Assembly (NCBI GenBank): GCA_045596385.1
Contig: JAZOCC010000028.1
Location: forward strand, 34,229-98,228
Source of the DNA: SIG307 sp045596385
Lineage (GTDB): Bacteria > Bacillota > Clostridia > Lachnospirales > Lachnospiraceae
Reading direction: 5' to 3'
DNA: 64,000 bases
Positions 52,844-61,600 of the stretch are shown in pieces. The number at the start of each line of letters is the position of its first letter. Within the stretch, counting starts at the first letter, position 1. The notes under the pieces were generated by a model, which made no database searches, was not told the origin of the DNA, and saw only the letters and a program-made list of their open reading frames with translations. The translations under genes and the position numbers were made by a program.

Positions 52844-52846
52844 GTT
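52805..52846 (+). terminator. Putative terminator of the toxin mRNA
   Basis: Imperfect hairpin GAGAGGTTAACCACC/GTGGCGGTTGCTCTC followed by TTTATGTTTT on the plus strand. It would end the toxin mRNA near the start of the antisense RNA, so the two overlap by about 100 nt. Confidence 0.5.
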
Positions 52847-52849
52847 TTG

Positions 52850-52878
52850 ATTATAGCATACTTTTTTTCTTTTTTCAA
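52850..52878 (-). promoter_or_regulatory. Antisense (antitoxin) promoter
   Basis: Minus strand TTGAAA (52873-52878), 17-bp spacer ending in TGC, TATAAT (52850-52855): a near-consensus extended -10 promoter facing the toxin gene, with no protein-coding gene downstream on that strand before helD. Confidence 0.7.
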
Positions 52879-52930
52879 TGACTTTTTCCATAAACCTTTA
52901 TACCTTTATAAGACTATAGTAGGCCCGGTC

Positions 52931-53410
52931 TTATTTATGATACGGTTCCCCATTAATAATCCTGTACGCTCGGTACAACTGCTCCAACAGCACCACCCGC
53001 ATAAGCTGATGAGGGAAGGTCATCTTTGAAAAACTGAGCAAATAGTCCGCCCTCGCCAACACATCTTTCGACAACCCCAACGAACCTCCGATAATCAGTA
53101 CAATATGACTGGTACCCCCTACTCCCAGCTTGTCCACAAAAGAAGCCAGTTCTTCGCTGGACAACTGCTTTCCTTCGATGGCTAACGCTATGACATACGC
53201 CCCCTCCGGAATCACCTTTAAAATCCGCTCACCTTCCTTTTTCTTTATCTGCTCCTCCAATGCCTCCGAAGCACCGTCCGGCGTCTTCTCATCGGTCAAC
53301 TCCGTAATGGACAGCTTGCAATAACGGCTCAGACGCTTCTCATATTCTTTAATGGCATCCGAGAAAAACTTTTCTTTAATTTTTCCGACACATACTACCG
53401 TGATCTTCAT
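52931..53410 (-). CDS. rlmH: 23S rRNA pseudouridine-1915 N3-methyltransferase
   Basis: 159 residues, SPOUT (trefoil-knot) methyltransferase. MKITVVCVGKIKEKFF start, the SAM-binding knot IGGSLGLSKDVL and the C-terminal SFSKMTFPHQLMRVVLLEQLYRAY are diagnostic. Modifies helix 69 of 23S rRNA. Last gene of the thrE/phosphatase/rlmH run; 67 nt after the phosphatase gene. Confidence 0.97.
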   Translation of the reverse strand: MKITVVCVGKIKEKFFSDAIKEYEKRLSRYCKLSITELTDEKTPDGASEALEEQIKKKEGERILKVIPEGAYVIALAIEGKQLSSEELASFVDKLGVGGTSHIVLIIGGSLGLSKDVLARADYLLSFSKMTFPHQLMRVVLLEQLYRAYRIINGEPYHK

Positions 53411-53476
53411 TCGTACCCATTCCTCTCCAACTCTTTCTTCCTGTGGGTTCCTTCAGCAATTCCGCCAACGTCTGCA

Positions 53477-54058
53477 TCAGGCTTTTTCCCGTTCCTTCTG
53501 CTGCTTCTTCCAAAACTCCGGTCTCTGTCCCACATACTGATATAGCATACCGTTCCGCACTCTGCGGAGCTTCGTCCCCTTAAAGCCCATGCGGAACAGC
53601 TCCATACAAATATTAAACATCATAAAGCCGTGACACACAATCAAAATATTGTCCTGGGACCAATCGATGGACCGCAAAAACTCCCGGATACGTTTTCTCG
53701 TCCCCACAACGCTCTCCGGCTGACTTTTGGACTTAAAGTACCAGGCAAAGCGCCCGCATACGTGCCAAAGTTCGAAGGGCAGGCGCAACCGTTCCGTATG
53801 AATAAACGGTGCGTTATCCACCTCACGAAGCAGCTTGTCCACGCGGATATTCCCACTGTACACTTCCTTTGCGGTCGCCACTGCCCGCGGAATATCACTG
53901 GAGTAGCAAATGTCCCATTTAATCCCATACATTTCTACATGCTTTTTCAATATTCTCGAATGCTCATACTTTTCAGACCACTCTCTGAATTCCTCCGATG
54001 TCATCATTTTCTTATGTGGACAATCCACCTTAAAATGCCGTAATAACCCGATACGCAT
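53477..54058 (-). CDS. Histidine phosphatase-superfamily protein
   Basis: 193 residues. N-terminal LLRHFKVD carries the catalytic His but RHF in place of the usual RHG. SSDIPRAVATAKEVY, an acidic-substrate Glu in REVDNAPF, and the second His in VCHGFMM are present. Substrate unknown; many members act on sugar phosphates or phosphopeptides. AAGGAGGAG precedes the ATG, 11 nt after the ThrE-type gene. Confidence 0.88.
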   Translation of the reverse strand: MRIGLLRHFKVDCPHKKMMTSEEFREWSEKYEHSRILKKHVEMYGIKWDICYSSDIPRAVATAKEVYSGNIRVDKLLREVDNAPFIHTERLRLPFELWHVCGRFAWYFKSKSQPESVVGTRKRIREFLRSIDWSQDNILIVCHGFMMFNICMELFRMGFKGTKLRRVRNGMLYQYVGQRPEFWKKQQKEREKA

Positions 54059-54069
54059 ATCGCTCCTCC

Positions 54070-54516
54070 TTAGCCTCGTTTCTTTCTCTGATACAATCTT
54101 TTAAAACAAGAGTCCACCACAAAGATCGCCAGCGCTATCATTCCCGCAATCTGCAGAGTATAGGAAAAATAATAGCTCATCTGCTCCTGATTGCTCTGCA
54201 ACAAATAATACACCGTTCGATACATTCCGACACCCGGCACCAACGGCAAAATTCCGGTTACCAGATAAAGCGTTACCGGAGCTTTGGACACTCTTGCAAA
54301 AATCTGCGACAAAACAGCTACCAGGAACGCCGCAAAAAAATACGAAAGCACTGCTTTCTGTGTCACTTCCTCCATGACAAGCTCCAGAAACCAGCCTGCC
54401 GCTCCTGTCACTCCCGCAAGAGCCAGATACTTTTTCGGCACTTGAAACAACACCGCTACCGCCACCACGCCCACAAAGGCACTGACTACCTGTAACACAA
54501 ACTCTAACGGACTCAT
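54070..54516 (-). CDS. ThrE-type exporter, small (YjjB-like, DUF3815) subunit
   Basis: 148 residues, four to five membrane helices (start LEFVLQVVSAFVGVVAVAVLFQV; LVPGVGMYRTVYYLL motif). It corresponds to the C-terminal half of threonine/serine exporters, split off as in YjjB. Its ATG overlaps the stop of the large subunit (ATGA), so both are made together and should form the exporter. Confidence 0.88.
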   Translation of the reverse strand: MSPLEFVLQVVSAFVGVVAVAVLFQVPKKYLALAGVTGAAGWFLELVMEEVTQKAVLSYFFAAFLVAVLSQIFARVSKAPVTLYLVTGILPLVPGVGMYRTVYYLLQSNQEQMSYYFSYTLQIAGMIALAIFVVDSCFKRLYQRKKRG

Positions 54517-55286
54517 AATACACCTCCCGTCAACAGACTGCCCAGATAAAGGCCGACACCTATTCCCACCGCACAGGAAATTGCCCGTACAAAGGCCTCC
54601 ATCACTCTGGCAGATCCGGAAATATAATCGCCGTGCAATGTATCCCGGATGGCATTGGTAATCGCCACACCCGGAAGTGACGGCATGGCCGTACCGGCAA
54701 CAATCAACTCCAAGTTACACTTTATCGAAAATCCTCCTACCAATACCGACACAAACAGCGTGGCACAGGCCAGTGCCGCCATATGATACATAAACTGATT
54801 CAGGCGAATCTTCGCTGCAAGCATCTGAAACAGCACCAGCACCACCGCAGAAGCACCGGCCAGCAGTGCATCCGCTGCATTACCACCCAGAAGCAGTGTA
54901 AACATCACCACAGTCCCCAGGGTACAGATATAACATAACCATTCCGGATAACGTTTGGACTCTCCCAGACGCTTCAGTTCTTCCCACATCTCATCCAGCG
55001 TAATCTCACCGGCACAATACTTTCTGGACAAATTGTTCACCACACAAATATCTCCGATATTCGTCCCCCGATCGGAAATCCTCTGCATCTTTGTAATTGC
55101 GGAAATCTCCGGGGCATCAATGGTTAACATCAGTGCGGTGGACAAAACCAGCACCTCTGTGGTCGCCGCTCCCGAGGTATCCAAAATCCGCTCCATGGTA
55201 TCCTCCACGCGATTGGTTTCCGCACCTCCGCGTAGCATTATGGTGCCTGCTAACATAGCGGTATCCGCCAACTTTCTGTAATCCAT
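54513..55286 (-). CDS. ThrE-type exporter, large (YjjP-like) subunit
   Basis: 257 residues from ATG 55286 (GGAAAGG 6 nt upstream). Cytoplasmic N-terminal part (MDYRKLADTAMLAGTIMLRGGAETNRVEDTM) with the GAExxRVExT motif, then ~five membrane helices including a PGVAITNAIRDTLHGDYISG element. The family exports threonine/serine in Corynebacterium; in E. coli YjjPB exports succinate, so the substrate is open. Promoter TTGCAA-17-TATAAT upstream. First gene of the four-gene run ending in rlmH. Confidence 0.9.
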   Translation of the reverse strand: MDYRKLADTAMLAGTIMLRGGAETNRVEDTMERILDTSGAATTEVLVLSTALMLTIDAPEISAITKMQRISDRGTNIGDICVVNNLSRKYCAGEITLDEMWEELKRLGESKRYPEWLCYICTLGTVVMFTLLLGGNAADALLAGASAVVLVLFQMLAAKIRLNQFMYHMAALACATLFVSVLVGGFSIKCNLELIVAGTAMPSLPGVAITNAIRDTLHGDYISGSARVMEAFVRAISCAVGIGVGLYLGSLLTGGVL

Positions 55287-55368
55287 ACACATCCTTTCCG
55301 TACACCTCATCGTATACCGAAAACAGGTTTCTTCCGTCTTATAATTATCTTAACATTCCCTTATCAAC

Positions 55369-55397
55369 ATTATACTTTTTTCCTTACACGATTGCAA
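55369..55397 (-). promoter_or_regulatory. Promoter of the ThrE-type operon
   Basis: TTGCAA (55392-55397) and TATAAT (55369-55374) on the minus strand with a 17-bp spacer. Confidence 0.6.
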
Positions 55398-55565
55398 GAA
55401 AATCCGATGGTACATCCCTTTTTCTTTCGTTCATAATTTGTTTACATTTTATCCATATTTTGTTCACAACCACATGTTATATTATATTTCGGATAGTGAT
55501 AAAACACTTTCTACTCCCACCCTATTATACGTTGAGTGATATGTTCCTCATAGCATATTACTCGG

Positions 55566-55594
55566 AAAAAGAGGCTGTTCCCCAGCCTCTTTTT
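55566..55594 (-). terminator. Terminator of the 2,523-residue protein gene (bidirectional)
   Basis: 12-bp perfect stem AAAAAGAGGCTG/CAGCCTCTTTTT with a 5-nt loop and T runs on both strands. Confidence 0.85.
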
Positions 55595-55682
55595 CTTTTG
55601 CTTTTTCCGGTTTTCTTATTTATTCCCTCCTATTACACATCGCTTCGTGACCAATGCGCCGCTTTATCACGTTAACAGATTG

Positions 55683-58600
55683 TTAATAAATTCCATAGGT
55701 CGAATCCTCGTTGTCGGCACTGTCTCCCGGGTAGATGACCGCTACCTCACCGCCTTGTATCACAAAGTGTTTTCCATCAATATCTTCACGATAGGAAGCA
55801 CCTGCTTCCGTCTGCCAGATATTATTGGCAATCCTCTGCGGAATCATCCCGTAATATAGACATTCTCCTTGCGGATTCTCGATCTCCAAGGCAAATCGCA
55901 GCATCAACAGTTCATCTTTTCTCCAGAACCCTTCTGTAAAGGACAATCCGAAGCGTTCCTGATACTCCATTACATCCGTACCCTTTTCGGCAACATACAT
56001 CGTATCCGGCAATCGTAACTTCCCGTACCATTGACGTACTGCGCTCCGGGTTCCTTCTGAGTTTTCTATCAGGACGATAAAATCTTCTCCTTCCCATTTT
56101 CTCAAAAAAATTCCCTGTGCTTCTTCTGCCTCGTAGTAAACATCCACTTCCTCATATCCATTCTCACAGACTGTCATCAACTTAGGAACTATCTTTACTC
56201 TTGCTCCTTCTCCAAAAGATACTCCGACACTTGTAACATGAAATTTTATCTCTCCCCCTACAGGCAAACTGCCCATATTGTGGTACAATGGATGAACTCC
56301 GGTTCGTAACGGGAGTGTACCCCAAAATCCATCGTCAGACACTTGTCTCCCTACCGAATAGTAACCTTCCTCATTTACATCCTCCCAGGCTCCGGATCCT
56401 CCCACCTCATATACGGTAAAATCAAATAACCTTCCCGTCAGATATACCGGAATTGTATCCTCGGCCGCATAATTGACCGGTTGACTGTTTCTTTGCCATT
56501 CAGACTTTTCTTCCTTCCCGGCCCCGTTTACTGCTACAGAACGGACTTTTATTTTATAACTACCTTCCCGGGTATCTACCGGCATATAAAAGCGCTGTGT
56601 ATCACAACCGAGTACATACCATACTCCGGCCTCCCATAAAACATCATTGTCCCGTTCTCCGTCATTTCCCGTATCCATCCACACCGAAAACGGAAAACAT
56701 ACCTCATTCCGCTCTTTCCCATCCTCTTGTGCCAGATACTCCGAATAATCCTTCTCCTCATAGCCTTTCTTGTCACTATGATACCCGTAATTACCGATTT
56801 TCAATACAAAGTCGGAATGGTCCCCTTCTTCATCCAGAACCAATACCGTGTGCCCTGCAGGAACCGATTCACATTGAAACATATCCTCATGCTCTGCCCG
56901 AATAACCGGAATACATATCACCGGTGTATGTATATTTATTTCGTTTACTTCCGTTACGGAAACGTATCTCTCGTTTTCCTCCCCCACATTAGACTCCGAT
57001 GCTGTATATATAATTCCCGCTACCGTTTCATACCGTCCGTTTGCAATTGTCTCCGAAAGCAAAATACCGTCCCGATAGGTCTGCCCATATTTCGTCTCTT
57101 CAATCCGGTGTCGTAGTTCCGAAAGAACCGCCTTCTCCGGTTCCTCCCCTTTTCCCAAAACATTTTCCCCATCGGAAAGCAATACGACTCCGTCTACCTC
57201 CACACAATCACTTTTTACCGTAAACCGGGGCGTGTTCTTCCATGCCGCATTGTAACATACATTAGTCAAATATCCCGCAATATCGGGCAATTCTCCCGGC
57301 ACCTCCGATATAATGTATTCCTCCTTTGACAACACAATATCCACAACCGGTCGTCCCTTCTCATCGTAAGAGTCCCATCCCACATGAAACTCCTTTTCTC
57401 CGTAAGCGGTCACTTTATAGTCCGGTCTTTGCAATACGTCTTCCGCGTCAGAACAAACAGTAACCTCTGTTCTCCCCTCATCCAATGCTTCATTCTCCAC
57501 AATAACCTTTTCCGGAAAATACATTCCGCCATCGGCTATTGCCCAATAAGACCATACCCTCGGTACCATAACCTCTATTGTTTCATATTGTAGATTACTG
57601 ATAACCAACGTTTCCGTCTCCGTATCTTCATACTGCGACCGATACGGTACCGTTACCCGCACACAGATTTCCTCGGAACCGCTTCTCCGCTCCAATATGC
57701 AAGACAACATCCAGCTTCCCATCTTTGCCCTTACCGCCACCGGCTCCGTGGAAGGAATCCCACCGGCACTTTCCAAAGTTCCTTCCCTGACAGTATCCTC
57801 CACTCTGTACGGTGGCACATCCGACTCCGCATCTGTAGCCGGATTCCTATCATCCGCATAAATCTGAACAACAGACCGAGCCGCCATTACCTCAATCTTC
57901 ATCTGTTCCTCCGGCGGTATCTTCGGATTTTCTGTAGTATCCTTCTCCGGAAATTCTACCGGATTCTGTACCCAATACGCATACAAAATATCGGTCTTAC
58001 GTTCCGTCCATAGCGCCACGCCTTCTCCGTCTGCGTTATAATACTTTTTACCCTTTCCCCTTATCTCCGTAAAATATCCCTGAAAGGAGTAGCCCGTTTT
58101 TTCCGGCGGAATCACTCCCGGCCCATACGCATTATAGGCCATCTTTACCGTTTTCTGTTCCTGCTTCGTTGCTCCCCGTCCGTCCAAAATCACCTCATTT
58201 TCCGTCATAAAATATGCGTATAAGGCGGTAATACTTCCGTCATGCACCGTCCATGTTTTCGTTTTCCCGGTCTGTGCATCCGTTACGGGTGTTCCCGTCT
58301 CGTCATAAAATTGCACCGACCTCCCCTCTATCGGTACGCCGTCTTCATCCAGGATATCATAATACCCCATAAATACAAAGCGCTCGGACTGCGGTACGGT
58401 AACCTTTGGATATTCCCTGTCAAATACCATTGTCACCTCGGTCTGGGTCTGTTTAATATCTCCCTGCTCTGCCCAGTCACACGTTGCAACCAAAGAAACC
58501 TTATAGTCTTTCGGATTATAATACGCATACAATTTATCGTTTTCACACGTCGGTCTATATTGGGCTCCGCTCCCCTCTCCCGCCGGAATAAGCAGCCCTG

Positions 58601-61600
58601 TATCAATTGCATTTGCTATTTGTTTATTGGAGGAATATGTTCCCGCTTCAACAGACACCTTTGTAAAACCGATAAAATCGTACCCCGTACAAATTGCATA
58701 CGGAAGTATTACATGAGATTTCAAACCGCCCCAGAACGGAAACAGAACCAATACTTCACCCTGCTTTTTTGCCAGATTCTTTGTCACCTGCTTTGATTCG
58801 TAAAATCCACGATACTCATACCCACTCGGGTTCTCCGATGTCACGGCATATAACTCCCATCCCATAAATTTTGCTCCGGCAGTTGTATAATCCTCCGGAA
58901 AAGGCATCGGAATTCCCCATACGGGTGTGGTACTTACAGAATTCCTCCTATTCAGGTTATAGGTAACTGTTGAATCTCTGTCGCCTTTTGCGTCCGGAAT
59001 CGTTACAATATCTCCAAATTTAAGTTCTTTTGTACTTACTGTCGTAAGCGTTGTGCTTCCGAAAGGCTCATTCACGATCTTTAACGTATAGCCAAGCTCC
59101 TCCCATTGCGCATACAGAACCGTCGTCCCCGGATGAATGGTGATACCGGCACCATCCATATAATTCTCTCCCCCATTGCCGCTTCCGTCCGCATTGGTAT
59201 TCCAACCGGAAAATGCATATCCGTTTCTGGTATAGGCATTTTTCTTAAGTGTAACCTGTGTTACGGATAACGGGTAAACCTCATCCTCCATGTTGCCTTC
59301 CACACCACGCCCGTTCGGGTGATACACAATCCTTTTTTTTGCTGCAGTCCATTGTGCATAAACGTTGACAGGTTCCGTAACGATAAGCTTGCTTCCCGGA
59401 AGATAGTGTTCTCCGCTTCCGTCCTCCTCCGGATTCCATCCTACAAAGTCATACCCATCTCTTACAAACATGCAGTCATATAGCCGCTCCGCATATTCGT
59501 ACCCGACACACTTGCGGTAGACAGCCCCCTCAAACGAATCCGGCGAAGTCACTGATGTATTTTCCCATTTTACACGAACTACAGCTTCCTCCGTATAATA
59601 CGTCCGTTTTCTCGTCGTACTTATCTTCCGGTACCGTCCTTTTTCATCTAGTATCACCACATCGTAAAAATCCTGATACTCCGTTCCTTCATTCCATGAA
59701 CTTGTTGTACTTTTTGACGTATCCCACCACCGGAACACATCCGCATCATCAAACAATTTTACGGGATGCATCGGTTCTGCATATTCTTCCCCGTTATGTG
59801 AATTTGATGGTTCTTCTATCCTTCCTGCAACAAAATATCCCCAAACTCCACCATCCGCATCGTAAAGTAAACAGTATTCGTCTGTTATCTGCTCCGCCCT
59901 CACGAACTTCTTACCTGCAAGAACTGTAACCGTTACATCTTTTTGAATAAGTCCGTCAGACGGATTCTTCACATATCCCTCTGACGCAAACAGTAGGTCT
60001 CCGTTTGCATCAATGATATTTCTGTTATAGTGATAGCTTGTATACCCGTTGTTATAACCGTATTTACCGCTTATCATTTTTCCGCCGGTAAACATCTGAC
60101 GGTAAGCACCGAGCTGCGTCCATTGATAAGAAGATACTGCCGGGGCTCCTGCGGTAAACTCACTCTGAAGATACCCCGCTGAAACATCGGTTGTAATACC
60201 TGAGCCGGTAAAGGTTTCGTAGGAATGTTCTTCCTTTTCACAAGAACCCTCCCAATAAGCACCGTTTGCATCCTGTGCATAAATTACAGAGTGGCAAATC
60301 GTGTAACTGTAATCGTCCTTACTGTTCGGGGCGTGTCCTTCGATTACCGTACCGCCTCCCGGCTGCCCGACATAAAAGGAAGTAAACTTCGTGTTTAACG
60401 GTAGTGGCAGCTTTTCGGCGGATGCGGTGTAGGTAAAGCCTCCGCTGTAGTCGGCACCCATATAAGACCCGTTTCCGAGATTTGTCGTTTCCGTTGCAGT
60501 CCTTACCTTCTTCCGGTAAAGGATTCCTCTCTTATCAAGGTAATAAAGATATTCCACATCATACGGGCCCACGGAACTGTTGGTTCCGTAACTTGAAGAA
60601 GTGCCGTTCGTCCGGTCCGTGGAATAAGTGCTCCATGTATGCCCTGTACTTCCCTCCGGAATGTTTAAGTCTACCCATTTCTTGTTCTGCGGGTCATATC
60701 CGTATGCCGTACCGTTTTCCGCAACGGCAATGCATCCTACCGTTTTGTTGGGATAGGACTGGTAAGACGAAGATACCGACCCGGTCATATAGCTGACTTC
60801 GTGCAGCTCCTTATATTTGATTTGCGGAAGGGATGTGAGCTTTGGCCAGATTTCACCATCCGTATCAAGAGTAAAGACGATATCCGGATTTGCCAGTCCA
60901 TATCCACTTATCTTATTGTAATATACACCTACCTGCTTTTTTATCTCTACATAGACATTCTGCACCATCGCCTTGGAGGTATAGCTTTCTGCCGGAGAGA
61001 AATTGTTGTGGTATGTAACCGGATACCCGGCACGGACAATATAGTAATTGTCATTGTCCAAACCATACTTCATCGCATTTGATTCCGGCTCGGTAAAGAT
61101 AATCGTTTCTGCCGGAGTACCTTTTGTTCCGAGTGTGGTGTATCCCCCGTTTATTACAGTAGTTATTCCCGGAACCGTAATCGTATTCAGGTCACACTTT
61201 TCAAAGGCGCCCCCTCCTACCGTTGTTACCCCGGAAACCAGGGCAACATCAAACAGATTCTTGTGATAACGGAACGCATAGCCTCCGATAGTCTTTAATG
61301 AGCCAAACTCCGGAAGGATTAAACGTTCCTTTAACCGGACAGACGTCTTCCATGTATTCATGGTAGATGTAGCTGCCCCCAGAGAATAGGACTCATTATA
61401 ATAATAATACTCATTTCTCTTCTGATTGCTTTCCGTAACCTCAGAAGAACGGCTGGTTGTTAATACGCTTGCCCCCTCAAAAGAATGAGCACCGATATCC
61501 GTTACGCCGGTAGCACCGCTAATCGTTTTTAACGCCTGACACTGGTAAAAGGCATAATCTTCAATCCTTGTTACAGATGCCGGAACGGTAACGGACTCCA

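Larger units (their letters stand above)
55287..55682. other. Intergenic region between the thrE-type operon and the large secreted protein gene
   Basis: About 400 bp, AT-rich. It holds the thrE-type promoter (55369-55397), the terminator of the large protein gene (55566-55594) and, between them, runs such as TTTGTTTACA and TTTTGTTCACA that look like direct half-sites. I see no small ORF with a ribosome-binding site. Confidence 0.5.

Noticed and set aside
55438..55470. DnaA boxes / replication origin near TTATCCATA
   Set aside because: Only one weak match and no origin-type gene context.
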